A stretch of 13,132 bases of DNA, taken from contig CAMNND010000022.1 of assembly GCA_946545035.1 (NCBI GenBank), forward strand, positions 1-13,132, in the 5' to 3' direction. The notes beneath the pieces are model-generated. The model ran no database searches. It saw only the letters and a program-made list of their open reading frames with translations, and had not been told where the DNA came from. A program made the translations under genes and the position numbers. This stretch comes from an uncultured Clostridium sp. Its GTDB lineage: Bacteria; Bacillota; Clostridia; TANB77; CAG-508. Of this stretch, positions 1-5,759 are shown piece by piece. Numbering within the stretch: position 1 is the stretch's first letter; every line of letters begins with the position of its first letter.

Positions 1-52
<52 letters not shown>

Positions 53-53
53 A

Positions 54-86
54 AAAGAAACATAGCATAAGCTATGTTTCTTTTTT
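54..86. terminator. Bidirectional intrinsic terminator
   Basis: GAAACATAGC and GCTATGTTTC form a perfect stem around ATAA, flanked by an A run on the left and a T run on the right. It therefore gives a U-tailed hairpin on both strands. It ends the tRNA-Gly transcript on the plus strand and the convergent minus-strand gene, whose stop codon lies inside its T tract. Confidence 0.9.
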
Positions 87-567
87 ATAGTTTCATCCCA
101 CAATTAGGACAGAATTTTCCGCTAGATGTAGTTCCACATGATGGACAGTGTTTTTGACTAGGCACGTTGCTTTGAATCATGTTTGGTGTTGGAGTATTAC
201 CATAAAGCCTACTTCTCATAATTTCTTCCTGTTTTGCTATAAGCTCTTTGTTTGATTCTTCAGTTAAAGTTAGACTCATTAATTGTACTTCAGCTTTTAT
301 TCCAAAATTACTTTCAACTGTTGAAGCTGCGTTTTGTGTGAATTCATTAACATGTGAAATTAATGAAGCATATCTATTAGTTGAACTTAATTTTGATATT
401 TGGCTTGAAATATCATTCACAACAGCAAATCGAATTTGTTGTTGTAAGTCTTCTGAGATTTCTTGGTTAATAACAATATTTCCATTGAAAACAATAGAAA
501 GGATAAGATTAGTATCAGCATCTTTAAATTTTACTGGAAATGGTGTTCCAAATTTTATTATATCCAT
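85..567 (-). CDS. Small protein with C-terminal zinc ribbon, SPFH-tail-like
   Basis: A 160-residue protein of unknown role. The C-terminus has a clear four-cysteine zinc ribbon (C141, C144, C153, C156; CPSCG and CPNCG). The middle (about residues 85-120) is helical and charged, and its GIKAEVQLMSLTL segment followed by EESNKELIAKQEEI resembles the end of SPFH/prohibitin-type domains, which in some bacterial proteins are followed by exactly such a ribbon. The N-terminal part of a full SPFH domain is absent, so it may be a shortened relative; this is inference. The ATG at 567 is supported by a GAGGA ribosome binding site about 8 nt upstream. It is a single gene, convergent with tRNA-Gly. Confidence 0.75.
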   Translation of the reverse strand: MDIIKFGTPFPVKFKDADTNLILSIVFNGNIVINQEISEDLQQQIRFAVVNDISSQISKLSSTNRYASLISHVNEFTQNAASTVESNFGIKAEVQLMSLTLTEESNKELIAKQEEIMRSRLYGNTPTPNMIQSNVPSQKHCPSCGTTSSGKFCPNCGMKL

Positions 568-606
568 ATATTAATTCCTCATTTCTTTTTTATATTTTGC
601 AACAAT

Positions 607-635
607 ATTATAACATGTATTTTTATTCTAGAAAA
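607..635 (-). promoter_or_regulatory. Possible promoter of the zinc-ribbon gene
   Basis: A perfect TATAAT (607-612 on the complement) lies about 40 nt upstream of the start codon. The hexamer 17 nt further upstream is only TTTTCT, so the -35 is weak. No clear leader hairpin follows. Confidence 0.4.
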
Positions 636-666
636 GAACTTTATGCTTAGCTAAAGTATACTAAAT

Positions 667-695
667 TTGAAAATTTACATAAAATATGCTATAAT
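667..695 (+). promoter_or_regulatory. Sigma-A promoter of the 91-residue protein gene
   Basis: TTGAAA (667-672), a 17-nt spacer, and TATAAT (690-695) preceded by TGC, giving an extended -10. The predicted start is near 701-702. Confidence 0.8.
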
Positions 696-701
696 GATAG
701 A

Positions 702-731
702 TGCACAAGAGCAAATAGCTCATGTAGTGCA
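702..731 (+). promoter_or_regulatory. 5' leader hairpin
   Basis: TGCAC (702-706) pairs with GTGCA (727-731), and inside it GAGC (709-712) pairs with GCTC (718-721) around AAATA. It begins about 7 nt after the -10, so it would sit at the very 5' end of the mRNA, well clear of the GGAGGT ribosome binding site at 760-765. Confidence 0.5.
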
Positions 732-772
732 AGCCATGAAAAACAAAAATATATACAACGGAGGTATGAATC

Positions 773-1048
773 ATGGAGAAAAAGGTTAACTGCTTGTATA
801 TCAAGCACGGCGAGAATGGTAAGGTGGATGTTTTTGGTGCATGCATGCGTCAGGGCGTCCGGACCATCGAGGTTATCCAGAGCATGAAGAATGTGCCTGG
901 TCTTGGCGTCGAAATTTTCGGTGCTAAGTACACTCTCGAGTACATCCAGCAGAAACTTCAGGATCATCCCACTCATAACCTCGTCTTTAAGATGGGCAAG
1001 AGCGTGGTGTCCTGGCCGACCTACGAGGATGTTTTTATGATGAACTAA
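773..1048 (+). CDS. Small protein of unknown function (91 aa)
   Basis: I do not recognise this protein. It is a soluble, mixed alpha/beta-looking 91-residue product with no signal peptide, no transmembrane segment and only two cysteines (C7 and C24). Its reality is well supported: an extended sigma-A promoter, a GGAGGT site 7 nt before the ATG, a TAA stop and a hairpin after it. Codon use is unlike that of the AT-rich genes to the right: it uses CGT and CGG for Arg, CTC for Leu and ATC for Ile freely. It is followed, with a separate promoter, by another small orphan. No functional claim can be made from sequence alone. Confidence 0.8.
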   Translation: MEKKVNCLYIKHGENGKVDVFGACMRQGVRTIEVIQSMKNVPGLGVEIFGAKYTLEYIQQKLQDHPTHNLVFKMGKSVVSWPTYEDVFMMN

Positions 1049-1066
1049 TCGCTGTTAACTAAAAGA

Positions 1067-1097
1067 GAGGCGGAGGTGCTTTGTTGCAACCTCCGCC
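1067..1097 (+). terminator. Strong GC-rich hairpin without U tract
   Basis: GGCGGAGGT (1069-1077) pairs perfectly with ACCTCCGCC (1089-1097) just after the 91-residue gene. The following bases (TGCTCGG) are not U-rich, so it is not a classical intrinsic terminator. It could stabilise the mRNA 3' end or cause a pause. Confidence 0.5.
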
Positions 1098-1121
1098 TGC
1101 TCGGATCTAAGTAACAAGATT

Positions 1122-1150
1122 TTGACTTTAAATACTTACTATGGTATAAT
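1122..1150 (+). promoter_or_regulatory. Sigma-A promoter of the 86-residue zinc protein gene
   Basis: TTGACT (1122-1127), a 17-nt spacer, then TATAAT (1145-1150) with a TGG extension upstream. This is a near-consensus promoter with a predicted start near 1157-1158. Confidence 0.85.
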
Positions 1151-1157
1151 GATTTAC

Positions 1158-1170
1158 ATGCATTATGCAT
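1158..1170 (+). promoter_or_regulatory. 5' leader hairpin
   Basis: ATGCA and TGCAT form a 5-bp stem around TTA, starting 8 nt after the -10 and so at the predicted 5' end of the transcript. Confidence 0.4.
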
Positions 1171-1203
1171 TAATTTATACAAACCATAAAGGGAGGCGTT
1201 TTT

Positions 1204-1464
1204 ATGAAGTATTCTCTTTCAGAGACTAAGGAGAGACAGAGCCAGCGGGAGCATCGAAGAAATTTGAGAACGGTGCATCATCATATCGCTCTGTTTCCGG
1301 GAACGTGCTGTATGTGTGGTAGAGAGTTTCAGTTTGAGACGGGGTACAGAGTCTTCGTTGATTACTGCATTGCAACTCTTGTCTACGACATCTGCAACGG
1401 ATGTGCAAGCTCCAGAGATGATGCTTGTCGCAAGTTTTACGAAAGTGGAAACGATGCTAACTGA
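1204..1464 (+). CDS. Small putative zinc-binding protein (86 aa)
   Basis: Not recognised as a named family. The N-terminal third is very basic and histidine-rich (residues 9-28 include a run of Arg, Lys, Glu and Gln, then HHH). The core has two CxxC pairs, C35-x-x-C38 followed by Gly and C64-x-x-C67, separated by about 25 residues with an alternating hydrophobic stretch, as in treble-clef or zinc-ribbon folds. Two further cysteines (C55, C75) are present. A basic tail plus a zinc knuckle would fit nucleic-acid binding, but that is inference. It has a GGGAGG site before the ATG, its own promoter and its own terminator, so it is monocistronic. Confidence 0.8.
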   Translation: MKYSLSETKERQSQREHRRNLRTVHHHIALFPGTCCMCGREFQFETGYRVFVDYCIATLVYDICNGCASSRDDACRKFYESGNDAN

Positions 1465-1476
1465 TTTTGTTTGTGG

Positions 1477-1513
1477 CCTGTGGGAGAAATTTGTTCTCTC
1501 ACAGGTCTTTTCT
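1477..1513 (+). terminator. Intrinsic terminator after the 86-residue gene
   Basis: A 12-bp stem (CCTGTGGGAGAA with TTCTCTCACAGG, one G-U pair) around ATTTG is followed by TCTTTTCT. Confidence 0.9.
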
Positions 1514-1539
1514 ATTGATTAGATAAAAATATACTAAGA

Positions 1540-1576
1540 ATAAGCAAAGAAGGCGATGATTCAATGAACCATCGCC
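1540..1576 (-). terminator. Intrinsic terminator of purM
   Basis: On the minus strand GGCGATGGTTC pairs with GAATCATCGCC around ATT; the single non-Watson-Crick position becomes a G-U pair on this strand only. It is followed by the U-rich TTCTTTGCTTATT, and lies just past the purM stop codon. Confidence 0.85.
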
Positions 1577-1596
1577 CTCCGTGCTTTAGGATTTGC

Positions 1597-2787
1597 TTAT
1601 TTCTCGTAATCGCAGTCACCGATTCTAACATGGTTTTTATCTGCCCATGTGTCTACGTAACCGATGATGTGTGCCTTGATACCGTATTTTTCTGCATGAC
1701 GAATAACGTTTTCAGCATCTGCAACGGAAGGAACATATACTTCCATGCCAATACCCATGTTGAATGTTTGATACATGTGATAGTCGTCGATTCCTCTTGA
1801 TGCCTGAATTGCTCTGAAGATAGGCGGAGGCGGAAGCTTCCATACATCATCCTTAACGTAAGTGAGATTGTCACCAAAGTTAATGGACTTAGTAAGGCCT
1901 CCTCCGGAGCAGTGAATGATACCGTGTACAGGAATCTTATCAGCCAGAATATCACGGATAACTGGCAGATAGGTTCTTGTAGGAGACAGGATTGCCTCAG
2001 CAACTGTAAGAGATGAACCTTCGAGTTTGTCTTCGAGGCGATACTCACCAGTAAACAGCTTTCCAGGATCAATAGTACCATCCATTACTTCGGGATAACC
2101 GCGGTAATAAGAGCAAAGCAGGCTGTTGATAGCAAGCGTGAGTCCGTTACTACGAATACCGGAGTTTTCTTTGTCCTCATATGTTGCCTGGCCGTACGAA
2201 GCAAGACCAACAATACAGTCACCGGGCTTAATGTTGCTGCAGTCAACGATGTCACTTTTCTTGATTGTGGCTACAGCTGTGACATCAATTCCGACAGTTG
2301 TAGTATAGCTGCCGACATCAGCTGTTTCGCCACCTGCATTGATAAGATTGATTCCAAGGTCACTCATTTTCTGGAAAAAGATGTTGTATCCCTGAATAAT
2401 CTTAGCAAGGGCTTCGTCATCTACACGACCGCTATTGCGTGCAATGTGATTTGATATAAAAATATCATTAACCACACCAACGCATGCCATGTCGTCTGTA
2501 TTCATAACGAGAGCATCTTGAGCAAGACCATACAGGAATTCATCGGTGATACCTTCTTTGAGGGCAAGGTAAGCAACATTGCTCTTGGTACCCACTCCGT
2601 CAGAGTGAATAACCTGAGCATAGTTGCTTACGATGTCGTCAGGCAGATTCCGTGGCATTGGTACAATCTGACAGAATGCACCAGGATACAGTCCCTTGTA
2701 CATGCTTTTTGTTGCCTTATGGACACCCTTCTTGGTAGAAGAGACACCCAAGTCAGCATACGGATCGGAAGTAAGCTTTTTTTCCAT
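1597..2787 (-). CDS. purM: Phosphoribosylformylglycinamidine cyclo-ligase (AIR synthase)
   Basis: PurM closes the imidazole ring in de novo purine synthesis: FGAM plus ATP gives AIR, in the cytosol. At 396 residues it is longer than the usual ~345-residue enzyme and resembles the long form I associate with Bacteroidota. Family signatures in order: HSDGVGTKS (61-69, ATP-binding loop), AQDALVMNTDDM (89-100), GGETADVG (152-159), SNGLT (213-217), HCSGGG (292-297) and FNMGIGMEV (342-350). All expected catalytic-loop features are present, so it looks functional. The ATG has an AAGGAGG site 10 nt upstream. No other purine gene is nearby; it stands alone between its own consensus promoter and terminator, divergent from the Nudix gene. 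Its composition is less AT-rich than that of genes past 5800. Confidence 0.95.
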   Translation of the reverse strand: MEKKLTSDPYADLGVSSTKKGVHKATKSMYKGLYPGAFCQIVPMPRNLPDDIVSNYAQVIHSDGVGTKSNVAYLALKEGITDEFLYGLAQDALVMNTDDMACVGVVNDIFISNHIARNSGRVDDEALAKIIQGYNIFFQKMSDLGINLINAGGETADVGSYTTTVGIDVTAVATIKKSDIVDCSNIKPGDCIVGLASYGQATYEDKENSGIRSNGLTLAINSLLCSYYRGYPEVMDGTIDPGKLFTGEYRLEDKLEGSSLTVAEAILSPTRTYLPVIRDILADKIPVHGIIHCSGGGLTKSINFGDNLTYVKDDVWKLPPPPIFRAIQASRGIDDYHMYQTFNMGIGMEVYVPSVADAENVIRHAEKYGIKAHIIGYVDTWADKNHVRIGDCDYEK

Positions 2788-2831
2788 TTTGAATCATCCT
2801 CCTTAAAAATTAGTTTAGGATTTTGCTTACA

Positions 2832-2850
2832 ATATTGGACCAGCCAATAT
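2832..2850 (-). promoter_or_regulatory. 5' leader hairpin of purM
   Basis: A perfect 7-bp stem, ATATTGG/CCAATAT, closes a 5-nt loop (CTGGT on the minus strand). It starts 7 nt after the -10, so it would be the first structure of the transcript. A PurR-type operator is an alternative reading, but I do not see a recognised PurBox. Confidence 0.55.
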
Positions 2851-2856
2851 GTACGG

Positions 2857-2885
2857 ATTATAACAAGGTCTAAGCGTTTTGTCAA
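2857..2885 (-). promoter_or_regulatory. Perfect-consensus promoter of purM
   Basis: On the minus strand TTGACA (2885-2880), a 17-nt spacer and TATAAT (2862-2857), with TG one base upstream of the -10 (extended). Both hexamers match consensus fully. Confidence 0.92.
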
Positions 2886-2902
2886 TTAATCAAAAAAACA
2901 AA

Positions 2903-2931
2903 TTGACATAAAATAGAAAAGGTAATATAAT
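2903..2931 (+). promoter_or_regulatory. Perfect-consensus promoter of the Nudix gene
   Basis: TTGACA (2903-2908), a 17-nt spacer, TATAAT (2926-2931). The predicted start is near 2938. It is divergent from the purM promoter, with 17 nt between the two -35 boxes, so the promoters could be co-regulated. Confidence 0.92.
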
Positions 2932-2939
2932 AATCGTAT

Positions 2940-2958
2940 GTGGGAGCGGGTCTCCTAC
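2940..2958 (+). promoter_or_regulatory. 5' leader hairpin of the Nudix gene
   Basis: GTGGGAG pairs with CTCCTAC (7 bp, one G-U) around CGGGT, beginning within a few bases of the predicted transcription start. The GGGAGGA ribosome binding site at 2972-2978 is outside the stem. Confidence 0.5.
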
Positions 2959-2985
2959 AAATGTATCCACAGGGAGGACTTAGAA

Positions 2986-3513
2986 ATGGGTAACTATGTG
3001 CAGGATCTTCGGAAACTGGTAGGGCACATGCCTCTCCAGCTGCCTGGTACGGGAGTACTGGTGTGGCGCGAAAACAATGGCAAAATCGAGATTCTTCTCC
3101 AACTAAGAAGTGACCACAATAAGTGGGGGCTTCTCGGAGGAGGCATTGAGCTCGGTGAAAGCTATCAGCTGTGTGCTGTTCGCGAATTGCATCAGGAAAG
3201 TGGACTGGTCACTTCTGAAGATAAACTCAAGTTGCTCGGGGTTTACGCCGGACCCGCACATGTTTCAGTGCATCCAAACGGCGATGTTGTGTACCATACG
3301 GTCGTCTTGTACGCCCTCAAATATGAAGACACAGCATTGGATACGGAGGCAGAGATTTCGTCTGAGACAAGAAAACTCGGATGGCTCACACTGCCAGAAA
3401 TCAGGGCTCTGTTGGAAGACGGAGAGGAAGCAACGCATTTCTTCCCAAACAATGTTCCAATCATTTGGGATATTGTGGATAAATACTTCGCGGGAGGATT
3501 CCCGCAGTTCTAA
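2986..3513 (+). CDS. Nudix hydrolase
   Basis: A 175-residue Nudix protein that hydrolyses a nucleoside diphosphate linked to another moiety; the substrate cannot be told from sequence. The Nudix box spans residues 52-74: G52, E58, then R66-E67-L68-H69-Q70-E71-S72-G73-L74. This fits GX5EX7REUXEEXGU except that the first Glu of the EE pair is Gln (Q70). The N-terminal strand GTGVLVWRENNGKIEILLQ and the WGLLGGGIE approach to the box are typical. An in-frame ATG at 2938 exists but coincides with the predicted transcription start. The start at 2986 has GGGAGGA 7 nt upstream and is chosen. It is monocistronic, with its own promoter and terminator, and its codons are G/C-richer than those of later genes. 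Confidence 0.9.
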   Translation: MGNYVQDLRKLVGHMPLQLPGTGVLVWRENNGKIEILLQLRSDHNKWGLLGGGIELGESYQLCAVRELHQESGLVTSEDKLKLLGVYAGPAHVSVHPNGDVVYHTVVLYALKYEDTALDTEAEISSETRKLGWLTLPEIRALLEDGEEATHFFPNNVPIIWDIVDKYFAGGFPQF

Positions 3514-3534
3514 GGAGATTATGTTGGAACGGGT

Positions 3535-3566
3535 GACCCTGGCGCAAGCTAGGGTCTATTTTTTTT
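3535..3566 (+). terminator. Intrinsic terminator after the Nudix gene
   Basis: GACCCTGGC pairs with GCTAGGGTC (9 bp, one G-U) around a GCAA tetraloop, followed by TATTTTTTTT. Confidence 0.95.
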
Positions 3567-3599
3567 AGAATGAAATATTGTAATTGACTATGTATAAAG

Positions 3600-3638
3600 A
3601 ATAATAAATAATAAAAGCACAAGATTATCTTGTGCTTT
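3600..3638 (-). terminator. Intrinsic terminator of the MBL-fold gene, overlapping its stop
   Basis: AAAGCACAAG/CTTGTGCTTT forms a 10-bp stem whose loop contains the TAA stop of the minus-strand gene, so the last codons lie in the stem. The U-rich tail on the minus strand is TTTTATTATTTATT. Confidence 0.85.
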
Positions 3639-4401
3639 CATTGATTTCTTGTTTTTTATCTAAATTAATAATTAAGCCTTCTTTTGCTGCAATTGTCTTT
3701 GAGAACTCTGTTTTAGCTTCCTGAACATATTTTTCAGGATTTTCTTCTGGCCAAAAGTGAGTTAGTATTAGTCCTTTGGCATTTGATTCTTTTGCTATAA
3801 TTCCAGCTTGTCTTGCAGTTAGATGTGAATTTATTTCTGGAAAACCATATGAAGTTAGTAGACTTGATTCACATATAATTAAATCAGAGCCTTTTGCAAA
3901 TTTTACAATTTTATCCTTACATGAAAATGATGTGTCTGAAGTGTATACAATTGATTGTTTGCCATCAGTCAATTTAATTGCATATGTTTCAACTGGATGA
4001 TCTGTTTTGCAAAATGAAATTGTAATATTTCCAATTATTAAATTTGAATTTTCATCAATAGTAGAGTAATTAGCAAACGAATTAGATTCTCCCATGATAT
4101 CCTCATAAATGTTATCTGGTGTTGCAGGAAGGTAAATACTAATAGGATTTTCAATTCTACCTTGATTGTGAAATACAAAAGAAGCATATTGCATATTAAA
4201 AACATCATTATAATGGTCTCTATGTAAATGGCTTAGAATAATAGATAAGTTTTGTAAATCATCTGGAAACGAAAGCATACTATGACTACCACTACCTGCA
4301 TCAAGCATTATTTTTGTATCACCATCTACAATCAAAAATCCAGGACAATTGTGTCCAGAGGTATTATATGGTGATTGAGTTCCTAAAATCTTTAATTTCA
4401 T
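3625..4401 (-). CDS. Metallo-beta-lactamase-fold hydrolase, RNase Z-like
   Basis: A 258-residue cytosolic metal-dependent hydrolase of the MBL fold. Metal-binding motifs are complete: H58-x-H60-x-D62-H63 (SHLHRDH), then H135 (TDHPVETYAI), D156 (YTSDTSFS), and H215 (LILTHFWP), with H193 in SHLTARQAG. Motif order and spacing, particularly the HLTARQAG segment followed by the LTHFWPEENPEKY tail, are those of the ElaC/RNase Z-like group and related phosphodiesterases. It is shorter than the roughly 300-residue tRNase Z and shows no obvious flexible-arm insertion, so tRNA 3'-processing is not assured; both tRNAs here encode CCA. The start is ATG 4401 with GGAGTG 7 nt upstream, preferred over an in-frame GTG at 4410 that overlaps that site. 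Confidence 0.88.
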   Translation of the reverse strand: MKLKILGTQSPYNTSGHNCPGFLIVDGDTKIMLDAGSGSHSMLSFPDDLQNLSIILSHLHRDHYNDVFNMQYASFVFHNQGRIENPISIYLPATPDNIYEDIMGESNSFANYSTIDENSNLIIGNITISFCKTDHPVETYAIKLTDGKQSIVYTSDTSFSCKDKIVKFAKGSDLIICESSLLTSYGFPEINSHLTARQAGIIAKESNAKGLILTHFWPEENPEKYVQEAKTEFSKTIAAKEGLIINLDKKQEINESTR

Positions 4402-4455
4402 AAATATCACTCCAATCTAATTATGCCTTTTGTACTTTTATAACCAATTTTGGCA

Positions 4456-4484
4456 ATTATACAGTAGATAGAAAAAAATTTCCA
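4456..4484 (-). promoter_or_regulatory. Promoter of the MBL-fold gene
   Basis: On the minus strand TGGAAA (4484-4479), a 17-nt spacer and a perfect TATAAT (4461-4456). The -35 matches consensus at four of six positions. Only a weak CCA/TGG hairpin follows. Confidence 0.6.
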
Positions 4485-4501
4485 CTTTTTTTCTAAAAAA
4501 G

Positions 4502-4529
4502 GTGACAATAAAATTTATCGTGGTATAAT
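4502..4529 (+). promoter_or_regulatory. Promoter of the NDT-like/Maf gene
   Basis: GTGACA (4502-4507), a 16-nt spacer and TATAAT (4524-4529) preceded by TGG. The extended -10 TGGTATAATG is identical to that at 1142-1151. Confidence 0.8.
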
Positions 4530-4533
4530 GAGC

Positions 4534-4553
4534 TTGCATACGTGCATATGCAA
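4534..4553 (+). promoter_or_regulatory. 5' leader hairpin of the NDT-like/Maf gene
   Basis: A perfect 7-bp stem, TTGCATA/TATGCAA, encloses CGTGCA and starts about 5 nt after the -10. The AGGAGGT ribosome binding site at 4563-4569 remains free. Confidence 0.5.
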
Positions 4554-4579
4554 TATTAAAACAGGAGGTACTTTAGGTT

Positions 4580-5620
4580 ATGTCAGAAGATGCAAAGAGG
4601 GCAATTATCTCGTATGAGAGAAAGCCACAAACAATCCATTCTTTCTTTGCTCTTAAGTTCCATGATGGTGATGAGGACTTGGCTAAAGTTAACGCGATTG
4701 AAGCTGCGTTGAATAAGGCTGGTATCACAATCACACTTATGGCAAGAGATGTTGAGAAATGGGGAGAGGCAACTATTCCAGAAGGAAAAGCTTTAATGAG
4801 AGATTATGCTTTTCCTGCAATGAAACAGTGCGACTGCAATATTATCGAGTTTTCAGAAAAAGGTGTTGGCCTTGGGATGAATGGTGGATATTGTTATGCC
4901 GCAGGTAAACCGATTTTCGTAATTGCCAAAACAGGTAGTGACATTTCGACAACAATGAGTAATGTTGCAGAAGAAGTTATTTTCTATGATGATCCGGAGG
5001 ATTTGGTTGAGCCTTTCACGAGAATTGTAAAGAATTTTCCTCGTGTTATCTTGGCTTCTAAATCTCAAGTTCGTAAACAGCAAATGATTGATGCAAGTAT
5101 TCCTTTTGAGGTTATGGTTAGTGATGCTGATGAGACTCCGGATGAGTCTAAATCATTCAAAGACCAGCTTGCTGAGATTGCTAATCGTAAAGCAATGACA
5201 GTATTTGAAGAGACAAAAGAAAGAGGTCGTCGTCTTATTGTTGCTGGTGATCAAAACTATGTTTTCGAGAAGAAAATGTATGGAAAACCTGCATCAATTG
5301 ATGAGGCACGCAAGCTTATTTCTAGTATGATGGGCTCTGATGAAGTTTATACATATACTGGAAATGCAGTTATTCTTGCAGACGGTGACAAGATTCTTCA
5401 GAGCATTAATCTTACAGATATCTCAAGACTTTCAGTCGACATGATTTCTGATGATGAGCTTGAGGAATATTTATCTACAGGTAAGTGCTTGACGTACTGT
5501 GGCGGAATCTCTATTACAGATGCAAAATTTGTTCATCTTAAGGAAGGACGCATGTCTACTGCTAGAGGAATGACACTTGAGTACGCAAAAGAAATGATGT
5601 CTAGTTTGTTCGACAAATAA
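4580..5620 (+). CDS. Fusion: nucleoside 2-deoxyribosyltransferase-like domain + Maf pyrophosphatase
   Basis: Two domains in 346 residues. Residues about 18-150 have the alpha/beta layout of nucleoside 2-deoxyribosyltransferases and the dNMP N-glycosidase DNPH1: FFALKF strand, EGKALMRDYAFPAMKQCD helix, strand IIEFSEKGVGLGM, and YCYAAGKPIFVIAK. Where DNPH1-type enzymes carry the catalytic Glu (GVGYELG), this protein appears to have Asn101 (GLGMNGG). Residues about 155-346 are Maf-like: VILASKSQVRK (156-166), SDADETP (181-187), VAGDQ (221-225), YGKP (234-237), YTYTGNAVI (257-265) and YCGGISI near the C-terminus. Maf proteins hydrolyse non-canonical NTPs, dTTP or UTP to monophosphates; an N-glycosidase-type partner would act on the product. 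The start has AGGAGGT 10 nt upstream. The Maf assignment is firmer than the N-terminal one. Confidence 0.85.
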   Translation: MSEDAKRAIISYERKPQTIHSFFALKFHDGDEDLAKVNAIEAALNKAGITITLMARDVEKWGEATIPEGKALMRDYAFPAMKQCDCNIIEFSEKGVGLGMNGGYCYAAGKPIFVIAKTGSDISTTMSNVAEEVIFYDDPEDLVEPFTRIVKNFPRVILASKSQVRKQQMIDASIPFEVMVSDADETPDESKSFKDQLAEIANRKAMTVFEETKERGRRLIVAGDQNYVFEKKMYGKPASIDEARKLISSMMGSDEVYTYTGNAVILADGDKILQSINLTDISRLSVDMISDDELEEYLSTGKCLTYCGGISITDAKFVHLKEGRMSTARGMTLEYAKEMMSSLFDK

Positions 5621-5671
5621 TAAGTTGATAATCAGAAAAATATTGCAAGCGAATATGAATTTATTTCATTT

Positions 5672-5729
5672 AAAACCTATTTACATATACTCTGAAGTGA
5701 GCATATGCGAATGGGTTTTATGCTTTTTA
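5672..5729 (+). terminator. Terminator after the NDT-like/Maf gene
   Basis: AAAACCTATT pairs with AATGGGTTTT (one G-U), with a second internal stem CATAT/ATATG. It is followed by the T-rich ATGCTTTTTAT. The stem is long and interrupted. Confidence 0.7.
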
Positions 5730-5759
5730 TAGATAAACAATTTTTATTATTTTCTGCTG

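Noticed and set aside
1073..1110. Short frame TTG TTG CAA CCT CCG CCT ... TAA behind a GGAGGT inside the GC-rich hairpin, as a possible leader peptide.
   Set aside because: The TTG start, only about nine codons and complete sequestration of the site in the stem make translation unlikely; the following gene has its own promoter downstream.
1226..1408. Open frame on the minus strand opposite the 86-residue zinc protein, and a plus-strand frame at 1316-1522.
   Set aside because: Neither has a ribosome binding site or promoter; both are shadows of the gene at 1204.
2126..2308. Plus-strand and overlapping minus-strand frames inside purM (for example 1653-2081, 2126-2308, 2518-2889).
   Set aside because: They are out-of-frame shadows of a clear PurM coding region.
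2938..2985. An N-terminal 16-residue extension of the Nudix protein starting at ATG 2938.
   Set aside because: This ATG coincides with the predicted transcription start and has no ribosome binding site; ATG 2986 has GGGAGGA at proper spacing.
3490..3505. GCGGGA/TCCCGC hairpin near the end of the Nudix gene, as a terminator.
   Set aside because: It lies within the coding sequence and has no U tract; the true terminator is at 3535-3566.
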